In this document: one piece after another, positions 23,348-29,535 of the stretch
Numbering within the stretch: position 1 is the first letter of the stretch
How the letters are laid out: the number at the start of each line of letters is the position of its first letter
Assembly (NCBI GenBank): GCA_017472375.1
Contig: JAFUQL010000091.1
Coordinates: 1 to 29,535 of the forward strand
Direction of reading: 5' to 3'
DNA from: Oscillospiraceae bacterium
Lineage (GTDB): Bacteria > Bacillota > Clostridia > Oscillospirales > Ruminococcaceae
Length of the DNA: 29,535 nucleotides
Notes under the pieces: model-generated
Told to the model about the DNA's origin: nothing
The model's input: the letters and a program-made list of their open reading frames with translations, nothing else
Databases searched by the model: none
Position numbers and translations under genes: made by a program

Positions 23348-24133
23348 TCACTTGATGCCGGTCAGCAGGGCAGAGCCTGCCAGATCCAGCCACAGGGCCT
23401 CCTTCTTTTCCAGGAACATCCCGTCGGCGGTGTCGATCAGCTCCACCTTTTCGTAGCCGGCGGCCTTCAACTCCTCCACAAAGGCCTGCATATCCCCATA
23501 CCGGGCCGGGGTCATGATGTCGTGCAGCGCAAAAACGCCGCCCTTTTTCAGCACACGCAGGGTCTCACGCAGGCACCCCTGCTTGTCGGCGCCCGCAATG
23601 TTGTGGTACACATAGTTGCTGACGACCGCATCAAAACTCTCGTCCGGGAAGTCCAGCCGCAGAGCATCCCCCTGCCGGAAAGCAACGTTGGAGACCCCCT
23701 CGGCCCTTGCGTTGCGCTCACACAGGCCACGGCTGTAGGAGGCGTACTCCTTGCCCCAGCGGTCAACGCCCAGCACAGCCGCACCCGGGCTGCGCCGGGC
23801 ACAGGCAATGGTCAAAGCACCGCTGCCGCAGCCCACATCCAGGCACCGACCGCCCTCTGGGATCGTCACATACGCCGCCACGCCCTCCACGATGGTTTTG
23901 CTCAGCTTCCGTTTGCCCTCATAGGAAAAGGCATTGTGCAGATGCAGCAGCCACACCGCAGCCACCAGCAGCACTGCGGCCGCCGCGCCCGCGATCCCCA
24001 TCAATGCGGTCTTCAGCGCACCTGCCGGCAGAGCGACCGCAAACACGGCCATCAGCACCGCAGCGGCGATGGCCCCGCCGCCAAAGCCGTACAGCATTCC
24101 TTTGGGGACCCAGTTTTTATAATCCGGTCTCAT
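23348..24133 (-). CDS. Membrane-anchored SAM-dependent methyltransferase
   Basis: This 261-residue protein has two N-terminal membrane helices (about 15-36 and 42-64) and a class I methyltransferase domain with motif I CLDVGCGSG at residues 97-105, GVDRWG after the second strand, GDALRLDFPDESFDAVVSNYVYHNI for the acidic loop and motif IV, and LKKGGVFALHD later. The ATG at 24133 is chosen because AGGAG is seven bases ahead; the in-frame ATG at 24139 abuts it. The acceptor is unknown, likely lipid-linked or membrane-near given the anchor. Confidence 0.85.
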   Translation of the reverse strand: MRPDYKNWVPKGMLYGFGGGAIAAAVLMAVFAVALPAGALKTALMGIAGAAAAVLLVAAVWLLHLHNAFSYEGKRKLSKTIVEGVAAYVTIPEGGRCLDVGCGSGALTIACARRSPGAAVLGVDRWGKEYASYSRGLCERNARAEGVSNVAFRQGDALRLDFPDESFDAVVSNYVYHNIAGADKQGCLRETLRVLKKGGVFALHDIMTPARYGDMQAFVEELKAAGYEKVELIDTADGMFLEKKEALWLDLAGSALLTGIK

Positions 24134-24145
24134 GGGCATTCTCCT

Positions 24146-25066
24146 TTACCAGTTTCGGATCGCAGCCGCCAGTCTTTCGTCGATGTCCAGCCGGGTCTGC
24201 CTGCATTCCTTCGGGTGCTTTCGCGCCGAGCGGAACGCCGCCCAGGGCAGCAGGTCACAGACGATGGGCAGCATCTGCCGGAGCATAGACTGGGGGAACA
24301 CGAAATGGGTGCCGTGCTCATAGAGCCAGGCTTCGTATTCACATTCGTGGGCCGTGCCCTCCAGGCGCTCCATCATGCGGCGGATGTACTTGCAGGTATC
24401 CCACAGGACATCGTCCTCCGCACCCACAAAGATGACCTTGCCCGCGATGCGCTCCACCTTGATCTTCTCCTCCTCCCGGACCGGGTGACGCCGCTCGGAT
24501 TCGTCGAACATCTTCCGGGAGGCGATCAGGTCACCGCCGGCTTTGGATTCTTCCCGGATGCGCTGCCAGTATTCCGGGTGGCGGTAGGCATAGGGAAGAT
24601 ACGGCAGGTCCTCACCATACAGGGCAATGCTGGACTCGTTCTCGCCGGGCCGCTCGTGGGCGCCGTCCTTTCCGTCCTGGTAAAAGCCCTCCATAATGAA
24701 ATCCGGCGGGGAGAGCGCGACCGTCAGGGTGATCTCCTGGAAGTAAGACGCCGCCACCAGCGCCATCATGCCCGTGGTGGAGGCGCCGGCGATGCCGATC
24801 TTCTCATTTCCCCGGGCTTTGAGGCAGGCAATGGCCTTTTCAAACCGCTCCAGCGGGTAGCGGTGGTGACCGTAGTCCCGCTTGTCCGGGGACATGGCCA
24901 GCACGTTGCAGCCCAGCTTCTGCACCCATTTCGCACCGGATACCGCCATCCGGTCATCGGAGGAATCCCCCAGCATGACGATCATGGCCTTGCTGGTCAC
25001 ATTTTCATTGGGATAATATACACCGTAAAAGCCGTCCGTTTCCGGGTAAAAATATAGTTTCTTCAT
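24146..25066 (-). CDS. Alpha/beta hydrolase with a BAAT-like C-terminal fold
   Basis: This 306-residue enzyme resembles acyl-CoA thioester hydrolase/BAAT proteins. The likely nucleophile is S96 in GIAGASTTGMMAL, with aspartate in FVGAEDDVLWDT and histidine in YEHGTHF completing a triad. BAAT relatives use Cys or Ser to hydrolyse acyl-CoA or conjugate acyl groups to amino acids. The ribosome site is 15 bases ahead of ATG, longer than usual, and a 12-bp palindrome fills the gap. It lies 20 bases past the second ATC hydrolase-family gene. Confidence 0.82.
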   Translation of the reverse strand: MKKLYFYPETDGFYGVYYPNENVTSKAMIVMLGDSSDDRMAVSGAKWVQKLGCNVLAMSPDKRDYGHHRYPLERFEKAIACLKARGNEKIGIAGASTTGMMALVAASYFQEITLTVALSPPDFIMEGFYQDGKDGAHERPGENESSIALYGEDLPYLPYAYRHPEYWQRIREESKAGGDLIASRKMFDESERRHPVREEEKIKVERIAGKVIFVGAEDDVLWDTCKYIRRMMERLEGTAHECEYEAWLYEHGTHFVFPQSMLRQMLPIVCDLLPWAAFRSARKHPKECRQTRLDIDERLAAAIRNW

Positions 25067-25068
25067 AT

Positions 25069-25080
25069 TGCAATATTGCA
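25069..25080. promoter_or_regulatory. 12-bp perfect palindrome between ribosome site and start codon
   Basis: TGCAATATTGCA occupies the spacer between AGGAGGG (25082-25088) and the ATG at 25066. It could form a tiny RNA hairpin bringing the two closer, or a protein-binding site. No promoter was seen near it. Confidence 0.4.
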
Positions 25081-25086
25081 GCCCTC

Positions 25087-25692
25087 CTATTTTACCGTCA
25101 GCTTAAAATCACAGCATTCGTCTCCGCGCCCCAGCGTCTTGGTTCTGCCCCAGATCAGCTTCGGGTGCATATTGCCGTAGGCAACGTCGTCGGATGCGCA
25201 GAAGGCTGGAACGATCTCCGGACAGCCGTATTTTTTGCAGATGCTCATGTAGGGACATTCCAGCATATCCATTCTGAAACAGCCTTGTTTGGATTCATAA
25301 TGCCTCGCTTTGAAGCCCGCGTCCGGGCCAAACATTTTGTTGACACCGATCAAAAAGAGGTTCGGAACCGCTTTGTAAAGTCCCGGTATCTTCAATAGCT
25401 TTTGGATCACCTTCCCTGGCTTCTGGGCACGAGTTATGTAAAAGTCGAGGATCAGCTGCGCGGCATCCTCCCGGCCGACACCGCAGTTTACCAGCGCTTC
25501 AAAAACGCTGATCGCCGGGTAAATGCGGCTGCGGGTGTGCATCTGCACCGCCTTGGATTCGTCCGCATTTTCAGCGCACAACCCGTCAAACCGCGACCAT
25601 GCATAAGCCATAATTGTTGCGTGGTTTTCAGCATACAGCTCATCTATCAAAACGGATATTTCATCCAGAAAGGAATTTTTTCTTTTCTTCAT
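25087..25692 (-). CDS. ATC hydrolase-family protein, copy 2
   Basis: This 201-residue protein resembles the L-2-amino-thiazoline-4-carboxylic acid hydrolase family (PF14196 type). The conserved C-terminal half carries C146 (CPY), C157 (GCPEI), C165 (FCASDD) and C194 (CDF), with YG and RTKTLGRG between. The spacing of the first three cysteines equals that of copy 1. Characterised members open the thiazoline ring of ATC during cysteine formation, but many Clostridia encode diverged forms of unknown role. Its start overlaps the preceding hydrolase stop by four bases. Confidence 0.78.
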   Translation of the reverse strand: MKKRKNSFLDEISVLIDELYAENHATIMAYAWSRFDGLCAENADESKAVQMHTRSRIYPAISVFEALVNCGVGREDAAQLILDFYITRAQKPGKVIQKLLKIPGLYKAVPNLFLIGVNKMFGPDAGFKARHYESKQGCFRMDMLECPYMSICKKYGCPEIVPAFCASDDVAYGNMHPKLIWGRTKTLGRGDECCDFKLTVK

Positions 25693-26480
25693 TTCACCGT
25701 CTCCTTTCTGGCAGCGGCATATACCGCTTTCGCTTCCTCAATGAATTGTTCCGTATGTTCCGCGATCAGGCCGCCGTGCCCCACATTTGTGAATACCTTG
25801 TAAGTAAAGGCATATCCGGCATCCTGCCATTTTTGAATGTCTTTCGCCAGTTTTCGCTCCACCTGACTGTTGATCCCGTGCCAGATGTGCATATCTGCGT
25901 TGCGAAATACTTCAAAATCAATGGGCCTGCCAATCAAGCAGGCATCCTGGTTCTTCCAGCTCTGCCATGTGGCATCCGGGTACAAAAGCCGCTCCGCATC
26001 TTCTATGGTTCGTCCGGTGAGCTTCGCCAGTATTTTTTTGCGAATCGGGCCGGCTTTTGCCATCATCTGATAAAAGAAGCCGGTAAAGAAAAAGAGATAG
26101 ATTTCCCTGCCCAGCCTGCTTTGGATATTGGGATAATCATGGGTACTCATGCCGTCGGCAATGGCTGTTGTGACGGTTAGCCGCTTGTCTGCCAAAACCT
26201 CCAGCAGCACCCGGCAGCCGTAGGATAGAGCGTAGAGAATGTCGATCTTGCCGCCGTGATGCTCCAGGATATAGTTACCCAGCTGCTTCGCCTCATCCAT
26301 AACGGAGACAAATTCCGTATCCGGCTCGGAAGGGTTGAAGCCATCGTAGGCAACTACCACTACATGGAAGTCCTTCGCCAGCCGCTCCGCCACCGGCAGT
26401 ACACCTTTGTAGCAGACCCCGCCGCCGTGGAGCAGTACCATTAGGGTATCGTTGTGTTGTCCGAATTCAAAGTATTTCAT
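25689..26480 (-). CDS. Alpha/beta hydrolase, copy B
   Basis: This 263-residue hydrolase has oxyanion-loop LLHGGG near residue 16, nucleophile S86 in YALSYGCRV and a C-terminal histidine in NVGHGGLIAEH. It is a paralogue of the enzyme at 27570-28334: both open M-x-x-F/Y-E-FG, both have DFHVVV/EFHVVC and YDGF near residues 38-48, and both have Ser at 86. The start and stop both overlap neighbours by four bases. Substrate is unknown; pairing with an ATC hydrolase-family protein suggests sequential hydrolysis or a complex. Confidence 0.82.
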   Translation of the reverse strand: MKYFEFGQHNDTLMVLLHGGGVCYKGVLPVAERLAKDFHVVVVAYDGFNPSEPDTEFVSVMDEAKQLGNYILEHHGGKIDILYALSYGCRVLLEVLADKRLTVTTAIADGMSTHDYPNIQSRLGREIYLFFFTGFFYQMMAKAGPIRKKILAKLTGRTIEDAERLLYPDATWQSWKNQDACLIGRPIDFEVFRNADMHIWHGINSQVERKLAKDIQKWQDAGYAFTYKVFTNVGHGGLIAEHTEQFIEEAKAVYAAARKETVK

Positions 26481-26956
26481 GTTTCTCTTTCTCCTGATTT
26501 AAGTGGACGGAACGTCTTGAAGATCAGCCCCGCAAACAGGGCGCACAGCGCGCCGCCCACAGCCAGCAGAAGCAGGAGCTTACATTCTTCTAAAGAATAT
26601 TCCGCCCGCAGAGCGGTAAACAGGGCAGTCAAGCCGACGATCACCCCGCCAAAACCTCCCCAGGTCAGTGTACCGAAGCCCCGGTACAGCCGCGTTCTGG
26701 GCAGGACGCGGTCCAGCTTTTGGATCCGCTCGCTGATCAGCTCTGCAATACCGATCACCATCGCGGCAGCCGGCAGCACCCCCACCACTGCGGCCGCCTG
26801 TACCAGCGGCACCTCCATGAAGGGCGGCCTCTCCGAAAAGCACCGGGCCAAGCTGACCAAATACAGGATCCATCCCACATTGCCCGGTACATCATAGATC
26901 AGCCAGCGCACCGTGGAGATGTCGCTCTCATACAAGGGCTCTTTCGCTTTTCTCAT
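26477..26956 (-). CDS. Multi-pass membrane protein, unknown function
   Basis: The 159 residues have about four membrane segments (27-45, 55-78, 98-118, 128-150) and a short basic N-terminus. I recognise no family. ATG at 26956 is preceded by GGAGG at eight bases; it overlaps the ATC hydrolase copy 1 stop (ATGA) and its own stop overlaps the next start (ATGA). The strict coupling implies a shared product or complex. Confidence 0.78.
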   Translation of the reverse strand: MRKAKEPLYESDISTVRWLIYDVPGNVGWILYLVSLARCFSERPPFMEVPLVQAAAVVGVLPAAAMVIGIAELISERIQKLDRVLPRTRLYRGFGTLTWGGFGGVIVGLTALFTALRAEYSLEECKLLLLLAVGGALCALFAGLIFKTFRPLKSGERET

Positions 26957-27573
26957 CGCACGTCCCTCCTTAAACAAAAGTCGCATTTGTCCGCACCCTT
27001 GCCCAGCGTTCCGGTGCGGCGGAACTCCAGCCCCGGCAGGCTTCCATAAATGCAGTCGTCGATCTCACAGGAGAAGCGGATGATCTCCGGGCAGCCGATC
27101 TCGGTCAGATACTTGCAGTAAGGGCACTGCGTGATGTCGAACCGGACCTCATCCTGTGTGATGCAGTGCTTGACGGAGCAAAAGCCCGCCTCCTCGTTGA
27201 AGGAAGTCTCCAGCATTTTTGCAAAAACGATCAGCATCAGGCGGTCCACGCCGGGGATCCGCAGCGGCACCGAGAGCAGCCGCGCGACCTTCCTGCCTTC
27301 CCGTTCCACCCCGTGCTCCAGGATCTCCAGCGCATCCCTGGGGTGCATCTCCCGAAGCGCCATGTACAGCGCGGCCATGCGGAACATCTGCCCGTCGGTA
27401 TGCGCCTTTGTTTTCTCCGGAAGATGCGCATACCGGGCGCATAAGCCTTCCAACCTCTGCCCGGCGTTCGCCCAGATGCGCCCGGCCTCGGCCTTGCCGT
27501 AGCGCTGCACCAGATCTCTTTTGATGTCCCGGTAGCCGCTGTCGTGATCCAGCATCCAAACACCGCTCTTCAT
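26953..27573 (-). CDS. ATC hydrolase-family protein, copy 1
   Basis: This 206-residue protein is the longer paralogue of the gene at 25087-25692. The C-terminal half has C150 (CPYCKYL), C161 (GCPEI), C169 (SCEIDD) and C197 (KCDFC), and RTGTLGKG. The cysteines probably bind metal or take part in catalysis. ATG at 27573 follows GGGAG at eight bases. Both ends overlap neighbouring genes by four bases. True ATC hydrolysis is not implied, since family membership is broad. Confidence 0.78.
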   Translation of the reverse strand: MKSGVWMLDHDSGYRDIKRDLVQRYGKAEAGRIWANAGQRLEGLCARYAHLPEKTKAHTDGQMFRMAALYMALREMHPRDALEILEHGVEREGRKVARLLSVPLRIPGVDRLMLIVFAKMLETSFNEEAGFCSVKHCITQDEVRFDITQCPYCKYLTEIGCPEIIRFSCEIDDCIYGSLPGLEFRRTGTLGKGADKCDFCLRRDVR

Positions 27574-28334
27574 AAGCAGATCTCCCTTATCTTCTGTGCC
27601 CACTGCTCCGGGTACAGCACCAGCAGTTCCTCATGCTCCAGGTCGAACGAGTGGATGACCGGGTCAGCAAAGTGTTTTTGGTAACGGCGCAGGTACTCCG
27701 TCCCCATCTTCGCTGCATAAAAGCAGTGCACCGTGCTGCCGGGCACGCAGATGCTCTCCTCCAGCGGCGTGATCAGATCGGAACAGAACTGGTTGTAAAC
27801 GCTCTCCTTTTTTATAAAGGGCAAGCCGCCGGCCCCGATGCCGAACATGGCCATGAAGCGGTCCCGGTAGGGCGTTCGCTTCTTTTCCATCAGGCCCTGC
27901 AGCACCCGCGGGTACTCGCCGGTGCTGACGATCTTATGAAGCAGGGGAACGGCGAGCCGGCATTTCAGCTTCGCTTTCCAAACGGGGTCCTGGTCCAGGT
28001 CCGAGCTGCCCAGGACCGCGTGATCCATGCGGATGTTTTTGCGCTGCAGCAGCAGCCCCACAAACGAGCCGCCCAAACTGCAGCCATAGGCGGCACGGAT
28101 GTGCCCCCCGAAGCAGGTTTTGATGTATTCCTCGATCTTTTCCGTCTCCGTCTGCATATCGGGAAAAACCGTGTCTTCCGTTTCGTCGAAGCCATCATAG
28201 GACGCGCAGACCACATGGAACTCCCGCGCCAGCAGCGGGATCACCCGCCCGAAGTTCCGCTCCCATTGGCAGCAGGTGCCGGGGAGCAGCAGGAGCACCG
28301 GGGACGAACGCGCGCCAAATTCATAAAAGATCAC
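27570..28334 (-). CDS. Alpha/beta hydrolase, copy A
   Basis: This 254-residue hydrolase has nucleophile S86 in AYGCSLGGSFVG and a likely catalytic histidine in FDLEHEELLVLY near the end. It is paralogous to the enzyme at 25689-26480. The start is GTG with GGAGG ten bases ahead; the GTG overlaps the TGA of the dehydrogenase gene by four bases, and its own stop overlaps the next start. An upstream in-frame extension is open but lacks a ribosome site and overlaps the dehydrogenase gene. Confidence 0.82.
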   Translation of the reverse strand: MIFYEFGARSSPVLLLLPGTCCQWERNFGRVIPLLAREFHVVCASYDGFDETEDTVFPDMQTETEKIEEYIKTCFGGHIRAAYGCSLGGSFVGLLLQRKNIRMDHAVLGSSDLDQDPVWKAKLKCRLAVPLLHKIVSTGEYPRVLQGLMEKKRTPYRDRFMAMFGIGAGGLPFIKKESVYNQFCSDLITPLEESICVPGSTVHCFYAAKMGTEYLRRYQKHFADPVIHSFDLEHEELLVLYPEQWAQKIREICL

Positions 28335-29212
28335 AGGTCTTTTCCCTCCATGTATCCGTAAAACGCCCGGTGGAGCTGCGCCATCTCTTCCCGGGCCGTC
28401 AGGGCGTGCCGGCGCATGAACCGGTCGCCAAACGAACTGTTGTAGACAAAGGGCAGCACCCAAGCCGTCAGCGCCGGCGGGCACAGCCGAAACAGGTTCA
28501 TCTTGGGCGGCGAGATGGCATCTCCCCGGGCTTTCAGCCCTGCAAAGTTCTCCTGCAGCGCCCGTGCGGTCCTGCGCATCACAGCCTTGTCCCGGTGCAC
28601 CAGCCCGGGATCTGCCGTGAGGTAGTAGGCATCCGCCAGCGGCACCACCATGGCCAGATGGCACACCTGCCATGCATGCATATCCGGGACGATCTGGCAG
28701 GGGATGCCCGCCCGGGCCAAAACCCGTTTCAGGGCATCCACCCGGGCAGTGCGCGCACCGTCGATCTCTGCAAAGGTGGTGGGCTGGATCAAGGCAGGGG
28801 TCAGCCCTGCATCCAAAACACCGTCCTGTATGCTGCCGCCCGCCCCGGGAAACCCGGGCAGGATGCGCCCCGTTCCGCAGATCGCCTCCCAGTCGGTGTA
28901 GCGGTCCAGAGAGTTCACCATGGTCACGATGGTGGGGCTGACATTGTCCCTCAGCTGCTGCAGCGCCTCGGTGAGCTGTTCGGCGCGGACGGTGAGAAAG
29001 ATATAGTCATACCGGTCGCCCGGTTCCAGCCGGCTCAGGACCCGGACGGGCTCCCGCAGGATGTGCGCCCCTGCCCGGTACTGAATGCCCTGCCGACGAA
29101 GCTGCTCCAGCCGGCGGCCCCGGGCCAGCACCGAGACGTCGCAGCCGCTTTTCGACAGGCGGACCGCATAGGTGCTTCCGATCACACCGGCACCATAGAT
29201 CAGGATACGCAT
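28331..29212 (-). CDS. Ketopantoate reductase-like dehydrogenase
   Basis: This 293-residue NAD(P)-dependent oxidoreductase of the ApbA/PanE family begins MRILIYGAGVIGS (nucleotide-binding GAGVIG) and has a helical C-terminal domain. The start has GGAGGGG at good distance. It is the first gene of the nine-gene operon. Operon context without other pantothenate genes argues for a different 2-keto or 2-hydroxy acid. It is coupled to the following hydrolase by a GTGA overlap. Confidence 0.85.
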   Translation of the reverse strand: MRILIYGAGVIGSTYAVRLSKSGCDVSVLARGRRLEQLRRQGIQYRAGAHILREPVRVLSRLEPGDRYDYIFLTVRAEQLTEALQQLRDNVSPTIVTMVNSLDRYTDWEAICGTGRILPGFPGAGGSIQDGVLDAGLTPALIQPTTFAEIDGARTARVDALKRVLARAGIPCQIVPDMHAWQVCHLAMVVPLADAYYLTADPGLVHRDKAVMRRTARALQENFAGLKARGDAISPPKMNLFRLCPPALTAWVLPFVYNSSFGDRFMRRHALTAREEMAQLHRAFYGYMEGKDL

Positions 29213-29230
29213 GGACACCCCTCCCTCCAT

Positions 29231-29246
29231 GTTAGCTCTAGCTAAC
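29231..29246. promoter_or_regulatory. Palindromic operator candidate ahead of the ATC-hydrolase operon
   Basis: GTTAGCT-CT-AGCTAAC is a perfect 16-bp inverted repeat next to the ribosome site of the first gene and after the predicted transcription start. This form is typical of operators of TetR-type repressors. No such regulator lies in the window, so the cognate gene may be beyond its right edge. Confidence 0.65.
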
Positions 29247-29263
29247 TCTTTGCCGAACAAAAT

Positions 29264-29283
29264 GCCGCGCAGGGCAGCGCGGC
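29264..29283 (-). terminator. Possible leader attenuator hairpin
   Basis: A perfect 7-bp stem GCCGCGC/GCGCGGC with a 6-base loop is followed on the minus strand by ATTTTGTT. It begins within a few bases of the predicted transcription start, so it may be an attenuator or a 5-prime mRNA stabiliser. Confidence 0.35.
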
Positions 29284-29297
29284 CTGGTTCTATCCAA

Positions 29298-29326
29298 ATT
29301 CTAATACGCCCTCCGCCGCAAGTCAA
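29298..29326 (-). promoter_or_regulatory. Promoter of the ATC-hydrolase operon
   Basis: TTGACT (29321-29326) and TAGAAT (29298-29303) are exactly 17 bases apart on the minus strand, with a leader of about 80 bases that includes the 16-bp palindrome. Confidence 0.75.
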
Positions 29327-29370
29327 TACAGTCTCCGGGCTGCCGACCCGACCCCGTGCGGGCCGCAGAC

Positions 29371-29412
29371 AAAAAAAGATCCCCCTGCCGTCGTTCAGAC
29401 GACAGGGGGATC
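29371..29412 (-). terminator. Terminator of the gene entering from the right edge
   Basis: GATCCCCCTG and CAGGGGGATC form a long stem with a further CGTC/GACG pairing inside, followed by seven T on the minus strand. It separates the right-edge gene from the ATC-hydrolase operon. Confidence 0.9.
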
Positions 29413-29502
29413 CTGCGCATTACAAGTATGGGGCCAGGGCGATGTCACATCATCGGCCCGGTCCGGTCACGCTTTGCCGTGCGCGCAAGACCGGCGCTGG
29501 GA

Positions 29503-29535
29503 TCAGCGGGGGTTCTTGATGGCAGCCTGAGCGGC
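29503..29535 (-). CDS. C-terminal end of a gene cut by the window edge
   Basis: The last ten codons read AAQAAIKNPR followed by TGA, about 90 bases ahead of a strong terminator on the same strand. The product cannot be identified from so short a piece. Confidence 0.45.
   Translation of the reverse strand, partial: AAQAAIKNPR

Noticed and set aside
22064..25057. 997-codon plus-strand frame crossing the gap and the operon
   Set aside because: It overlaps the LysR end, a terminator, and three well-supported minus-strand genes, and its protein shows no recognisable fold.
28335..28673. N-terminal extension of alpha/beta hydrolase A to 28673
   Set aside because: The added residues lack a hydrolase match and lie within the dehydrogenase gene; GTG at 28334 has a proper ribosome site and aligns with the start of its paralogue.
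1..29535. CRISPR arrays, tRNA or rRNA genes, insertion sequences, phage genes
   Set aside because: No direct repeat array, clover-leaf sequence, transposase or phage protein was recognised on reading the sequence and translations.

Overview
The window looks like chromosomal DNA from a GC-rich gut Clostridium-class Firmicute, most likely in the Oscillospiraceae/Ruminococcaceae (Faecalibacterium, Subdoligranulum or Gemmiger type). The signs are high GC, strong GGAGG ribosome binding sites, short GC-rich hairpin terminators and anaerobic sugar and peptide catabolism genes. The genus is an inference. All genes are on the minus strand except one LysR regulator. No rRNA, tRNA, CRISPR array, insertion sequence or phage gene was seen.

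Region 1 (1-1268): the start of a two-component quorum or environment sensing pair, a LytTR response regulator followed by the N-terminal membrane part of a sensor kinase cut by the window edge.

Region 2 (1327-12522): a sulfoquinovose (SQ) catabolic locus. Read in the direction of transcription it encodes an FSA-type transaldolase, a beta-hydroxyacid dehydrogenase of the sulfolactaldehyde reductase type, a DUF4867 cupin-like protein, a GH31 sulfoquinovosidase with the SQ-specific residues of E. coli YihQ, a TctC lipoprotein, a 449-base structured gap, TctB, TctA, and an L-fucose isomerase-like SQ isomerase. A separately transcribed ROK repressor follows. This gene set matches the transaldolase (sulfo-TAL) version of sulfoglycolysis. 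SQ glycosides are hydrolysed to SQ, isomerised to sulfofructose, and split by transaldolase to fructose-6-phosphate plus sulfolactaldehyde, which is reduced to DHPS and excreted. The unusual parts are the tripartite tricarboxylate transporter (TctABC) in the transporter position, the unexplained DUF4867 protein, and the structured RNA inside the operon. Two AT-rich palindromes flank a good promoter ahead of the transaldolase.

Region 3 (12684-22269): housekeeping and peptide metabolism. It holds an AI-2E family permease, a BaiN/HI0933-type flavoprotein, the dipeptidase PepD, a small membrane winged-helix-like protein, a stand-alone PqqD-domain protein, an OPT oligopeptide transporter, and an NAD-dependent Glu/Leu/Phe/Val-type dehydrogenase facing a divergent LysR regulator. 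OPT uptake, PepD cleavage and oxidative deamination form a plausible peptide-use chain.

Region 4 (22270-22860): about 590 bases without a clear gene. It holds a possibly frameshifted small ORF and two tandem terminators.

Region 5 (22862-29326): a compact nine-gene operon whose first six genes are joined by 4-base stop/start overlaps. It encodes a ketopantoate reductase-like dehydrogenase, then two repeats of an alpha/beta hydrolase plus an L-2-amino-thiazoline-4-carboxylate (ATC) hydrolase-family protein separated by a membrane protein, a BAAT-type hydrolase, a membrane-anchored methyltransferase and another membrane protein. A 16-bp perfect palindrome sits between its promoter and first gene. 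I know of no pathway for this set, and it is the best candidate for an undescribed system. The window ends with the last codons of another minus-strand gene and its terminator.
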